Of a DNA stretch of 64,000 nucleotides, positions 27,461 to 36,502 are shown in pieces. The translations under genes were made by a program, and so were the position numbers. The DNA comes from Pectobacterium polonicum. Lineage in GTDB: Bacteria > Pseudomonadota > Gammaproteobacteria > Enterobacterales > Enterobacteriaceae. Below the pieces are notes generated by a model that was given only the letters and a program-made list of their open reading frames with translations, was not told where the DNA came from and searched no databases. Position 1 is the first letter of the stretch. Each line of letters starts with the position of its first letter. The DNA is taken from the NCBI RefSeq assembly GCF_005497185.1, contig NZ_RJTN01000008.1, positions 1 to 64,000 on the forward strand. Direction: 5' to 3'.

Positions 27461-29008
27461 ATGACGGAACCCCTACTGAACATTACCAATTTGGCAAAGA
27501 GTTTCTCCGGCGTTTGGGCGCTGAGCAACGCGCAGTTGACCGTACAGGCGGGAGAGATTCATGCGCTATTGGGAGAAAACGGCGCGGGAAAATCGACGCT
27601 GTTGAAGGCGCTGGCAGGGGCGCAGCCGCAGACCAGCGGCGATATCTGGTTTGGTGGCGAGACGCTGTTACCGCTCGAATCGCCCGTTGAGCGCCAAAAG
27701 CGGGGGATTATCACCATTTATCAGGAATTTAATCTGCTGCCCAATATGAGCGTGGCAGAGAACATGTTCCTGGGACGCGAACCGCAGCGTAGTAGCGTAT
27801 TCGTGGATGCGCTGGCGGTGAATCGCGAGGCGAAAGCGGTGCTGGATTATCTGAAATTGAACATTGCGCCGACGACGCAGGTCGCGCGTTTGAGCGTGGC
27901 GCAGCAGCAGATGGTGGAGATTGCCAGAGCGCTGACGCTGAACGCCAAGCTGATTGTGATGGACGAACCGTCGGCGGCGCTGAGCGACAGTGAAGTTGAT
28001 AGCCTGCACCGCGTGGTGCGCGAGCTGAAAGGGCGCGGCGTGAGCGTGGTGTATGTCACGCACCGGCTGCACGAAGTTTTCCAACTGTGCGATCGGTTTA
28101 CCGTCTTTCAGGACGGCCGCTATACCGGTTCTGGGGATGTCGCTAGCACCAACGTGCAGGAAATTATTCGCCTGATGGTCGGCCGTGACGTGGTGTTTAA
28201 CCGCCGTCCGCCTGCGGAAACGCATCATCAGGATAAGCCAGTACGGCTGGCAGTGAAGGGCTTAAGCCGGGAAAAACCGCCGCTGGATGCGCACGGCATC
28301 GCGCTGAAGGACATCAACTTCCAGGTGCATGCGGGCGAAGTACTCGGTATTGCCGGGCTGGTGGGCGCGGGACGTACGGAAATCGCGCGTTGCCTGTTTG
28401 GTGCCGATGCGTTCTCTACCGGTGAATTTGTGCTGGATGACGAACCCTATTATCCCTCCACGCCGCTGCATGCGTTGTCGCAAGGCATCGCGCTGGTGCC
28501 GGAAGACCGTAAGAAAGAAGGTGCGGTGCTGGGGCTCTCGATCAGGGAAAACATCTCGCTCTCTAATCTCTCATCACTGATGCGCTGGCGCTGGTTTGTC
28601 GACATCCGTAAGGAAGACGACCTGATCGAGGCCTACCGTCAGGCGCTGCACATCAAGATGGTGAACAGCGAGCAGGAAGTGCGCAAGCTGTCGGGCGGGA
28701 ACCAGCAAAAAGTGATTCTTGCCCGCTGTATGGCACTGAATCCCAAAGTATTGATCGTGGATGAGCCCACGCGCGGCATCGATGTCGGCACCAAGTCCGA
28801 AGTGCATCAGGTGCTGTTCGATATGGCGAAGCGGGGCGTCGCCGTGATTGTGATTTCCTCCGACCTGCCGGAGATCATGGCGATTTCCGACCGCATTATC
28901 ACGCTCAGCGAAGGGCGGATCAGCGGGGAAATTCATGGCGATGACGCCACAGAAGAAAAACTGATGACGATGATGGCCATTTGCCACGACGCATTACACG
29001 CAGCATAA
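27461..29008 (+). CDS. ABC transporter ATP-binding protein, duplicated RbsA type (inositol, inferred)
   Basis: This 515-aa protein has two nucleotide-binding domains. Domain 1 has Walker A GENGAGKST (38-46), a signature ARLSVAQQQMVEIARAL and Walker B LIVMDEPSAAL. Domain 2 has a degenerate P-loop (GLVGAGRTE), the signature KLSGGNQQKVILAR and VLIVDEPTRGIDVG. This layout is that of ribose/galactose/inositol importers. GGAGGAA precedes the ATG, and 12 bases separate it from the permease. Confidence 0.93.
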   Translation: MTEPLLNITNLAKSFSGVWALSNAQLTVQAGEIHALLGENGAGKSTLLKALAGAQPQTSGDIWFGGETLLPLESPVERQKRGIITIYQEFNLLPNMSVAENMFLGREPQRSSVFVDALAVNREAKAVLDYLKLNIAPTTQVARLSVAQQQMVEIARALTLNAKLIVMDEPSAALSDSEVDSLHRVVRELKGRGVSVVYVTHRLHEVFQLCDRFTVFQDGRYTGSGDVASTNVQEIIRLMVGRDVVFNRRPPAETHHQDKPVRLAVKGLSREKPPLDAHGIALKDINFQVHAGEVLGIAGLVGAGRTEIARCLFGADAFSTGEFVLDDEPYYPSTPLHALSQGIALVPEDRKKEGAVLGLSIRENISLSNLSSLMRWRWFVDIRKEDDLIEAYRQALHIKMVNSEQEVRKLSGGNQQKVILARCMALNPKVLIVDEPTRGIDVGTKSEVHQVLFDMAKRGVAVIVISSDLPEIMAISDRIITLSEGRISGEIHGDDATEEKLMTMMAICHDALHAA

Positions 29009-29020
29009 CGGAGGTGACGC

Positions 29021-30052
29021 ATGTCCCAGCAGCCGCTTTCTAAGAGTATTACGCCGTCCAATCCGCGTGGACGTTTTGACCCGATTGCCTTTTTTGAACG
29101 CTTTGGCGTGTTTATTTTCATGATTCTGCTGCTGATTTTCTTTCAGTCGCAGAACAGCAATTTCCTGTCTGAACGCAACATCACCAACATCCTGACCGAA
29201 GTCTCCATCTACGGGATCATGGCCGTAGGGATGACGTTCGTCATTTTGACAGCCGGGATCGACCTGTCCGTCGGCTCGATTCTGGCGGTGTGCGCCATCA
29301 CGGCTGCCTCGGTGATTAAAGGCGACAACTTCACCACCGTCGATCCTGATGCCTGGTATGGCTTGAGCTGGCTGGTCGCGTTGGGCGTCTGTCTGGCGAT
29401 GGGCACCTTCATTGGTTTCCTGCATGGGTTGGGTGTCACCAAACTGCGTCTGCCGCCGTTTATCGTCACGTTGGGCGGAATGACGATCTGGCGCGGGTTA
29501 ACGCTGGTGATGAACGACGGTGCGCCAATCGCCGGTTTCGATCCCGGCTATCGCTGGTGGGGACGAGGCGAGATCTTGGGTATCTCGGTGCCGATCTGGA
29601 TCTTCGCGCTGGTCGCCTTGCTGGGTTATCTGGCGCTGCATAAAACCCGCTGGGGTCGCTTCGTGTACGCCATCGGCGGCAACACCGAAGCCGCGCGTCT
29701 GGCTGGGGTGAATGTGCAGCGTGTACTGGTCAGTGTTTACGTCGTGATTGGCTGTCTGGCGGGGTTGGCGGGTTTTATTCTCAGCGCCCGTCTCGGCAGC
29801 GCAGAAGCGGTCGCGGGGATCACCTTCGAGCTGCGCGTCATCGCCTCGGTGGTCATTGGCGGTACATCGCTGATGGGCGGCTACGGCCGGATAAGCGGCA
29901 CCATTATCGGCTCGATCATCATGGGGATTCTGATTAACGGACTGGTGTTGATGAACGTATCGGCTTACTACCAGCAGATTATCACCGGGTTAATTATCGT
30001 GCTGGCCGTGGCGTTCGACACCTACGCCAAGAGCCGTCGCGGCGCTATCTGA
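29021..30052 (+). CDS. ABC transporter permease, RbsC type (inositol, inferred)
   Basis: This 343-aa integral membrane protein has about ten hydrophobic segments, such as FGVFIFMILLLIFF and the GIMAVGMTFVILTAGIDLSVGSI region. The latter carries the family signature for monosaccharide permeases. The EAARLAGVNVQRV loop contacts the ATPase. It completes a three-gene importer within the inositol operon. Confidence 0.92.
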   Translation: MSQQPLSKSITPSNPRGRFDPIAFFERFGVFIFMILLLIFFQSQNSNFLSERNITNILTEVSIYGIMAVGMTFVILTAGIDLSVGSILAVCAITAASVIKGDNFTTVDPDAWYGLSWLVALGVCLAMGTFIGFLHGLGVTKLRLPPFIVTLGGMTIWRGLTLVMNDGAPIAGFDPGYRWWGRGEILGISVPIWIFALVALLGYLALHKTRWGRFVYAIGGNTEAARLAGVNVQRVLVSVYVVIGCLAGLAGFILSARLGSAEAVAGITFELRVIASVVIGGTSLMGGYGRISGTIIGSIIMGILINGLVLMNVSAYYQQIITGLIIVLAVAFDTYAKSRRGAI

Positions 30053-30092
30053 GCCGCACCCGTACCGACTCTTTTTTCGCACCGAGGTGGAT

Positions 30093-31226
30093 ATGAAGGA
30101 TGTACGCATTGGGTTAATCGGCACCGGCTATATCGGTCGTGCGCATGCTATCGCCTACGCGCAGGCACCGACGGTCTTCCCGCTGAAAGGCAATCTGGTG
30201 AAGGCGATGCTAGCAGAAGTGTCGCCGGAACTGGCAGCCAAACGGGCGCAGGAGTTTGGCTTCCAGCGCTCAACGGGGGACTGGCGTGCGCTGGTGGCGG
30301 ACCCAGACATTGACGTGGTGGATATCTGCGCGCCGAATTTTCTGCATAAAACGATGGCGATGGCGGCCATCCAGCACGGCAAGCACGTTTACTCGGAAAA
30401 ACCGCTGGCGCTGAACGCGCGTGATGCCAGAGAAATGGTCGATGCCGCGCAGCAGGCCGGCGTGAAAACGCTGGTGGGCTTCAACTACATGAAGAACCCG
30501 ACCTCACAGTTGGCCAAAGAGATTATCGCCAGCGGCGAGATTGGCGAAGTGGTGCATTTTTACGGCACGCATAACGAAGATTATCTGGCCGATCCGAACA
30601 AACCGGCCGACTGGCACTGTTTCAAAGAAACGGCTGGGCTGGGCGCGTTGGGGGATCTGGCGGCGCATATCGTCAACATGGCGCAGTATCTGGTGGGCGA
30701 TATCGCCAGCGTCTGCGGCGATTTGCAAACGGTGATTACGCAGCGTCCAACGGCACCGGGCAGCAGCGAATTAGTAGAGGTGGAGAATGAAGATCAAGCA
30801 CATGCGATGGTGCGCTTCTCCAGCGGCGCACGCGGCGTGATTGAAACCTCACGCATCGCCTGTGGCCGCAAAATGGGTCTGACCTACGTGGTCACGGGCA
30901 CCAAAGGCACGCTGAGTTTCACACAGGAACGCATGGCGGAGCTGAAGCTCTATCGGCATGACGACCCAGAGAACCGGCAGGGATTCAAAACGTTGCTGAC
31001 CGGGCCGCAGCATCCTGACTATGCGGCTTTTTGCGCCAGCGCCGGACACGGTATTGGATTCAACGATCAGAAAACGGTAGAGGTGCGCGATCTGATCGAC
31101 GGTATTGCAGCTGGCGTCCCCATGTGGCCGGATTTCGAAGAGGGCTGGAAAGTCTCGCGAGTTCTGGATGCGATCGTGCAGTCACACGAAACGGCGCGCT
31201 GGGTGAATGTGGATGAGGTGGGCTAA
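30093..31226 (+). CDS. Second Gfo/Idh/MocA family inositol-type dehydrogenase
   Basis: This 377-aa NAD-dependent dehydrogenase has IGLIGTGYIGRAHAIAY at its N-terminus, YSEKPLALNA (EKP motif) near residue ~100, and LGDLAAHIVNMAQYLVG with the catalytic His. ATG 30093 is chosen because GAGG is spaced five bases before it; the GTG at 30087 overlaps that site. It resembles enzymes acting on scyllo-inositol or another inositol isomer, so it may widen the substrate range beyond IolG. The exact substrate is unknown. Confidence 0.85.
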   Translation: MKDVRIGLIGTGYIGRAHAIAYAQAPTVFPLKGNLVKAMLAEVSPELAAKRAQEFGFQRSTGDWRALVADPDIDVVDICAPNFLHKTMAMAAIQHGKHVYSEKPLALNARDAREMVDAAQQAGVKTLVGFNYMKNPTSQLAKEIIASGEIGEVVHFYGTHNEDYLADPNKPADWHCFKETAGLGALGDLAAHIVNMAQYLVGDIASVCGDLQTVITQRPTAPGSSELVEVENEDQAHAMVRFSSGARGVIETSRIACGRKMGLTYVVTGTKGTLSFTQERMAELKLYRHDDPENRQGFKTLLTGPQHPDYAAFCASAGHGIGFNDQKTVEVRDLIDGIAAGVPMWPDFEEGWKVSRVLDAIVQSHETARWVNVDEVG

Positions 31227-31254
31227 TACGCCAGCTGACGTGATTTCTTCTTTT

Positions 31255-31381
31255 TATACCCGTCATACTTCAAGTTGCATGTGCGTTGGCCGCGTTCAGT
31301 CACCCGAATCACTTACTCAAGTAAGCTCATCGGGATTCCTTCGCTTGCCGCCTGCCTGAAACTCGAATTATTTAGGGTATA
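31255..31381. repeat. ERIC element (127 bp)
   Basis: On the minus strand it runs from TATACCCTAAATAATTCGAG to GCAACTTGAAGTATGACGGG-TATA, with GAGCTTACTTGAGTAAGTG in the centre. This is the full 127-bp enterobacterial repetitive intergenic consensus. It fills the gap between the second dehydrogenase and iolC and would be transcribed as part of the operon. Confidence 0.93.
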
Positions 31382-31421
31382 TAAGGCTTTTTTACGCGAC
31401 TTTTTTACAGGATTGGCCGCT

Positions 31422-33326
31422 ATGAGTAAGGAAAAGACGTTTGATGTGATTTGCATGGGGCGCGTTGCTGTCGATCTGTACGGGCAGCAAATCGGCGCGC
31501 GTCTGGAAGATATGGGCAGTTTTGCCAAGTATCTGGGCGGGTCGTCCGGCAACGTGGCTTACGGCACGGCGCGACAAGGGCTGCGTTCTTCTATGCTGGC
31601 GCGGGTGGGCGACGAGCATATGGGACGCTTCCTGCGTGAAGAGCTGAATCAGGTCGGCTGCGATACCAGCCATTTGATTACCGATAAGGAACGTCTGACG
31701 GCGCTGGTGCTGTTGGGCATCAAAGATCGCGATACCTTCCCGCTGATTTTCTACCGCGACAACTGCGCCGATATGGCGATCTCACCGGAGGATTTCACCG
31801 AGGATTACATCGCGTCGTCACGCTGTCTGGCGATTACCGGCACGCATCTTTCTCACCCTAATACGCGTGAAGCGGTGCTGACGGCGCTGCAATACGCGCG
31901 GCGCAACGGGGTGAAAACGGCGCTGGATATCGACTACCGTCCGGTGCTGTGGGGGCTGACGTCGCTGGGCGATGGAGAAACCCGCTTTGTTGAAGCGCAG
32001 GCGGTTACGGAGCAGTTGCAGCAGGTGCTGTCGCTGTTCGACGTGATTGTCGGCACTGAGGAGGAGTTCCACATTGCGGGCGGGAGCACGGATACCTTGC
32101 AGGCGCTGCGCACGGTGCGGCAGCACACGCAGGCGGAGCTGGTGTGCAAACGTGGGGCGCTGGGCTGCTCAGTGTTTAGTGACGCGATTCCTGACCATCT
32201 GGATAAAGGCATCACGATTAAAGGCGTGCGCGTGGATGTGCTGAACGTGCTGGGAGCGGGCGATGCGTTTATGTCCGGACTGCTACGTGGCTATCTCAAT
32301 GGTGAAGGCTGGGAGAAAGCCTGTGCATACGCCAATGCCTGCGGCGCGCTGGTGGTGTCACGCCACGGCTGTGCGCCAGCGATGCCAAGCAAGATCGAAC
32401 TGGATAACTATTTAGCACGGGCGGCGAGCGTGCCGCGTCCCGATCTGGACGAAGAGCTTAACCATCTGCACCGCGTTACGACACGGCGTAAACAGTGGCA
32501 TGAACTGTGCGTGATCGCGTTCGATCACCGCAGCCAACTGGAAGACATGGCGCTGAACTGCGGCATGGAAATCAGCCGTATTCCGGCACTGAAAAAGCTG
32601 ATTCTGCGTGCCAGCTATGACGCGGCACAGCAGGCAGGGCTGGAAGGTAAAGCCGGTCTGCTGTGTGACGGCACGTTCGGGCAGGATGCGCTGAATGACA
32701 TCACCGGGAAAGGCTGGTGGATTGGCCGACCGATTGAGCTGCCGGGATCGCGCCCGTTAATGATGGAGCGCGGCAATATCGGTTCACAGCTGGTGAGCTG
32801 GCCGCTGGAGCACGTAGTGAAATGTCTGGTGTTCTTCCACCCGGAAGACGCTCACGCGCTACGGCGCGAGCAGGAAATGAAGGTGATGGAGGTCTATCAG
32901 GCCTGTCGTCAATCCGGCCATGAACTGCTGCTCGAAGTCATTCTGCCGGCGGGGATGCCGCATAGCGATGCACTTTATCTGCGCGCGATTCAACGCTTCT
33001 ACAACCTCGGGGTGCGGCCGGACTGGTGGAAACTGCCTCCGCTGTCCTCCGAAGGTTGGGAACAGCTCACACCGCTGCTGGCACAGCGCGATCCCTACTG
33101 TCGGGGCGTGGTCATTCTGGGGCTGGATGCGCCGCTGGAAACGTTACAACAAGGCTTCAGCGCCGCCGTGGGTTTCCCGATTGTCAAAGGCTTTGCCGTC
33201 GGCCGCACCCTGTTTGCCCAGCCCGCGCAAAAGTGGCTGCGTAATGAGATCGACGACGCCGAATTGATTGAGCAAGTTAAACATAACTACCTGCAACTGA
33301 TCGCCGTTTGGCGTCAGCGCGGTTAA
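31422..33326 (+). CDS. iolC: IolC fused to DUF2090: 5-dehydro-2-deoxygluconokinase plus probable aldolase domain
   Basis: The start at 31422 (MSKEKTFDVICMGRVAVDLYG, after AGGA) gives 634 aa; the frame upstream runs through the ERIC element and is not coding. The N-terminal ~325 residues are a PfkB kinase (KYLGGSSGNVAYG substrate motif; VDVLNVLGAGDAFMSGLLRGYL with the catalytic Asp). The rest is a DUF2090 domain (LCVIAFDHRSQLEDM, LLCDGTFGQDALND, DWWKLPPLS), associated with 5-dehydro-2-deoxyphosphogluconate aldolase function. No separate iolJ is present, so the fusion would supply phosphorylation and cleavage in one chain. Confidence 0.93.
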   Translation: MSKEKTFDVICMGRVAVDLYGQQIGARLEDMGSFAKYLGGSSGNVAYGTARQGLRSSMLARVGDEHMGRFLREELNQVGCDTSHLITDKERLTALVLLGIKDRDTFPLIFYRDNCADMAISPEDFTEDYIASSRCLAITGTHLSHPNTREAVLTALQYARRNGVKTALDIDYRPVLWGLTSLGDGETRFVEAQAVTEQLQQVLSLFDVIVGTEEEFHIAGGSTDTLQALRTVRQHTQAELVCKRGALGCSVFSDAIPDHLDKGITIKGVRVDVLNVLGAGDAFMSGLLRGYLNGEGWEKACAYANACGALVVSRHGCAPAMPSKIELDNYLARAASVPRPDLDEELNHLHRVTTRRKQWHELCVIAFDHRSQLEDMALNCGMEISRIPALKKLILRASYDAAQQAGLEGKAGLLCDGTFGQDALNDITGKGWWIGRPIELPGSRPLMMERGNIGSQLVSWPLEHVVKCLVFFHPEDAHALRREQEMKVMEVYQACRQSGHELLLEVILPAGMPHSDALYLRAIQRFYNLGVRPDWWKLPPLSSEGWEQLTPLLAQRDPYCRGVVILGLDAPLETLQQGFSAAVGFPIVKGFAVGRTLFAQPAQKWLRNEIDDAELIEQVKHNYLQLIAVWRQRG

Positions 33327-33359
33327 CCCGTTTTATTTATTTCAATAAAGGGACATAAC

Positions 33360-34250
33360 ATGACCGTTCAACTTGGTATTAATCCACTCACCTGGACCAA
33401 TGACGATCTGCCTTCTCTGGGCGCGGACACCCCGCTGGAAACCTGTCTGAGCGAAGGACGGCAGGCCGGTTTTGCCGGTTTTGAATTAGGTAATAAATTC
33501 CCGCGCCAGACCAGCGTGCTGGGGCCGATCCTGCAAGCGCACGATCTGCGCTTAGTCTCCGGCTGGTATTCCGGCGAACTGCTTACTCGTTCAGTAGAAG
33601 AAGAGATTGAGGCGGTGCAGGGGCATCTGGCGCTGTTGCGCGATCTCGGTGCGACGGTGCTGGTGTTTGCCGAAGTCACGGGCGCGATTCACGGCGACCA
33701 ACAGAAACCGGTCCATCTGCGCCCACGTTTCCCCGAAGAGCGCTGGCCGGAATACGGCAAAAAGCTGACCGAGTTTGCGCGCTACACGCAAAGTCAGGGC
33801 GTGCAGATTGCCTATCATCACCATATGGGCACGGTGATTGAAAGTGCACAGGATGTGGATAACCTGATGGAGCACACCGGGCCGGAAGTTGGGCTGTTGC
33901 TGGATACCGGACACTTTACATTCGCGGGTGCCGATCCGGTGGCGGTGGCGAAGCGCTGGATTAACCGCATCAATCACGTTCACTGCAAAGACATTCGTCC
34001 AGACGTGCTGAAAGACGTGAAAAACCGCAAGACCAGTTTTCTGGACGCAGTGCTGAGCGGCGTCTTTACCGTGCCGGGCGACGGCTGCGTGGATTATCCT
34101 GCGGTGTTTAGCATCCTGAAAGCCAATCATTACAGCGGGTGGCTAGTGGTCGAAGCGGAACAGGACCCTGCCGTCGCACATCCGCTCACCTATGCAACAC
34201 TGGGCTACAATAATTTGCAGCGTTTCGCCCAGCAGGCGGAATTGATCTGA
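33360..34250 (+). CDS. iolE: Inosose dehydratase (IolE)
   Basis: It dehydrates 2-keto-myo-inositol to the trihydroxycyclohexanedione used by IolD. This 296-aa protein has a xylose-isomerase-like TIM barrel. It starts MTVQLGINPLTWTNDDLPSLG, the typical IolE beginning, and has AYHHHMGTVIESAQDVDNL and LLLDTGHFTFAGADP, with metal-binding His, Asp and Glu. It lies 33 bases after iolC. Confidence 0.95.
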   Translation: MTVQLGINPLTWTNDDLPSLGADTPLETCLSEGRQAGFAGFELGNKFPRQTSVLGPILQAHDLRLVSGWYSGELLTRSVEEEIEAVQGHLALLRDLGATVLVFAEVTGAIHGDQQKPVHLRPRFPEERWPEYGKKLTEFARYTQSQGVQIAYHHHMGTVIESAQDVDNLMEHTGPEVGLLLDTGHFTFAGADPVAVAKRWINRINHVHCKDIRPDVLKDVKNRKTSFLDAVLSGVFTVPGDGCVDYPAVFSILKANHYSGWLVVEAEQDPAVAHPLTYATLGYNNLQRFAQQAELI

Positions 34251-34262
34251 TTCGTGGTGATA

Positions 34263-34320
34263 TCCCCCGCATCTTCAAGCTGCCAGTAGATCAACGTGCA
34301 GGCAGTTTGAAGTCGGGGGA
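34263..34320 (+). other. Long imperfect hairpin between iolE and iolB
   Basis: TCCCCCG...CTTCAAGCTGCC pairs with GGCAGTTTGAAG...CGGGGGA around a 16-base loop. It has no T run and ends just before the iolB ribosome site (AAGGAGG), so it could tune message stability or iolB translation. Confidence 0.65.
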
Positions 34321-34336
34321 GATAAGGAGGCAAAAG

Positions 34337-35167
34337 ATGTCCCGACTGTTATCACGCCATCGTGTCCCTGACGAACACGGACGGACGCAGCACATCACGC
34401 CGGAAACGGCGGGTTGGCGCTACGTGGGGTTCGAGGTATATCAATTGGCACCGGAACAAGTGCTATCGCTGCCCGCCAGCGATAACGAACGCTGTCTGGT
34501 GCTGGTCAGCGGCAAAGCCACGGTCTTCACGCCGAGCGAGTGCTTCGAGCAAATTGGTGACCGAATGAGCCCGTTCGAGCGCAAAAAGCCCTATGCGGTC
34601 TATGTCACGACTGGCGAGGCGATTACGGTGACGGCACACACGGCGCTGGAGCTGGCGGTGTGCGCCGCACCGGGATTCGGCACGTATCCGACTCGACTGA
34701 TCGCGCCGCAGGATATCGACGCCGAGCAGCGTGGTGTCGGCAATAACCAGCGCTATGTGCATAATATTTTGCCGGAGGACAAAGCGGCAGACAGCCTGCT
34801 GGTGGTCGAAGTGTACACCGATGAAGGTTGCACCAGCTCTTATCCCAGCCATAAGCACGATGTCGATAATCCGCCGCAGGAAACCTATCTGGAAGAAACC
34901 TACTACCATCGTTTGAATCCAGAACAGGGATTCTGCCTGCAACGCGTCTATACCGATGACCGTTCATTAGATGAATGCATGGCGGTCTACGATAGAGATG
35001 TGGTGCAAGTGCCGCGCGGCTACCATCCGGTCGCCACCATTGCAGGCTATGACAGCTACTATCTGAATGTGATGGCTGGCCCGACGCGCCAGTGGCGTTT
35101 CACCTGGGAAGCGGATCACCAGTGGATCAACAGTCCCGAGTATGCGGAGAAGCACAGGCAGGGATAG
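34337..35167 (+). CDS. iolB: 5-deoxy-glucuronate isomerase (IolB)
   Basis: It converts 5-deoxy-glucuronate to 5-dehydro-2-deoxygluconate, the IolC substrate. The start at 34337 (MSRLLSRHRVPDEHG) follows a perfect AAGGAGG and gives 276 aa; an in-frame ATG at 34307 lies inside the hairpin. This double-cupin protein has GWRYVGFEVYQLAPEQ, the metal-binding region SSYPSHKHDVDNPPQETYLEETYYHR, and DVVQVPRGYHPVATIAGYDSYYLNVMAG. It is the last inositol gene in the window. Confidence 0.95.
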   Translation: MSRLLSRHRVPDEHGRTQHITPETAGWRYVGFEVYQLAPEQVLSLPASDNERCLVLVSGKATVFTPSECFEQIGDRMSPFERKKPYAVYVTTGEAITVTAHTALELAVCAAPGFGTYPTRLIAPQDIDAEQRGVGNNQRYVHNILPEDKAADSLLVVEVYTDEGCTSSYPSHKHDVDNPPQETYLEETYYHRLNPEQGFCLQRVYTDDRSLDECMAVYDRDVVQVPRGYHPVATIAGYDSYYLNVMAGPTRQWRFTWEADHQWINSPEYAEKHRQG

Positions 35168-35348
35168 AAATAATCGTATTGCCGCAAGGTGATAGTGAAC
35201 GTATCTGGCATAGCGCCTCTCTGTTTTGCGGGACGTATGCCAGTTTTACGTTTGGTCAGTGCATTTTCTCATTTAAACCTACCGTTTCTATTGGGCTACT
35301 CGTTATATTGCCTCGCAAGCATCATAAGGAATGACGGTAAGGGAATTC

Positions 35349-36058
35349 ATGGATGACATAAAAATCTCTGCGTTAGCGGAGGCTGTTGCTGAGGCGATAA
35401 AGGATATTGTTTATAACGCGATAACTGCTGGTCTGATGAAATCGGTGACCCCAGCCGTATTTTTTACGGCAGGTTCTCCCGGTGCTGGCAAGTCTGAGTT
35501 GATTCGCCAAAGGCTCCGCGTTTTTTCTAATATTCTGGTGATAGATGCTGATGAATTTCGTCGGCTATTGCCTTACTACGAAGAAACCAATGCGCCACTC
35601 TTTCAGCGTGTGCAGCATCGAATCTTGTTGAATATGTCTACATAAAAGCGTCAGCCGAAGGCTTAGACATCATCATGGATTCAAATTTTGCGAGTTTTAA
35701 AAACGCTGAGTTTAATCTCTCTTTGGCTTTAGAACGTGGCTATTTAACGGCTATTGATTATGTCTATTTGGATCCTGCTCTCGCTTGGGTGTATGCCAGA
35801 CAGCGAAAGCGTAAGGTACCGTTGAGTGTACTAAAGAATAACTTCATGAAGTGTCGCTCGACGATCAAGAAGGTATTGAAAGATGAACGATTTACCGGAA
35901 GGGTGCAGGTTACGGTGTATTATCGTGAAAAAGACTTTACGCAACCCAATAAATTTAACGTCACTCGTATCAGAAATATTAAAACAGAGACAGAATTTTT
36001 GAACTCGCATCGCTGTCCCTACACTAAACTTGCCCACCTTAATGTCATCGCTGTATAA
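35349..36058 (+). pseudogene. Zeta-toxin-like P-loop kinase, frameshifted
   Basis: The first part (from ATG 35349, after AAGGGA) has a Walker A GSPGAGKS and LVIDADEFRRLLPYYEE, as in zeta/PezT-type kinases that phosphorylate UDP-sugars. It ends prematurely at 35645. The homologous text continues in another frame from about 35627 (VEYVYIKASAEGLDIIMDSNFAS) to 36058. One missing base near 35615-35630 explains the break. No slippery heptamer is seen, so a pseudogene or sequencing error is more likely than programmed shifting. No antitoxin gene was recognised upstream. Confidence 0.7.
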
Positions 36059-36084
36059 TAAATATCCAGATTTAAGGAGCGATT

Positions 36085-36420
36085 ATGTCATCAAAATCCG
36101 AAGTCATACGGGAGAGAAATACGTTTTCTCTTGCTGAACTCTATGGTGACGACATTTCCCCTGATGCCGCAGATGCTGACATGGTTGCTTTCGAGCGTTC
36201 GATGAATGATATGCTCCCTGCATTGCTTTCCGCTAATGCAGAGAAAGCGGGTCTCTCCACCGTTCCGCTGAGAAAAAAACTTGTCGCTGCAGCTAAAACT
36301 GATGATGTTGCCTTAGTTGAACATATTGTTTTGGTAGAAAATTCAGGAATGCACAGGGATAGTGAAACAAGGCGTCGACGGAATAAATCGGTATTCTCTT
36401 CCAGATTCAAAAGTAAGTAA
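36085..36420 (+). CDS. Hypothetical protein downstream of zeta-like gene
   Basis: This 111-aa protein starts MSSKSEVIRERNTFSLAELYGDD after a good AAGGAG. It has an acidic N-terminal half and a basic C-terminus (SETRRRRNKSVFSSRFKSK). No signal peptide, membrane segment or known motif is seen. Its start 27 bases after the kinase frame suggests co-transcription, so it could be the partner (antitoxin-like) of the kinase. I do not recognise its family. Confidence 0.65.
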   Translation: MSSKSEVIRERNTFSLAELYGDDISPDAADADMVAFERSMNDMLPALLSANAEKAGLSTVPLRKKLVAAAKTDDVALVEHIVLVENSGMHRDSETRRRRNKSVFSSRFKSK

Positions 36421-36502
36421 TAAATCGGCTTCACATCAGAAGCCGATTTCAATTCATCGAACCGCATTACCATTCTCTTTATCGTTTACTCTACTTCTAG
36501 CG

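Noticed and set aside
35615..35640. Programmed frameshift in the zeta-like gene
   Set aside because: No slippery heptamer or downstream pseudoknot is visible; a plain base loss is simpler.
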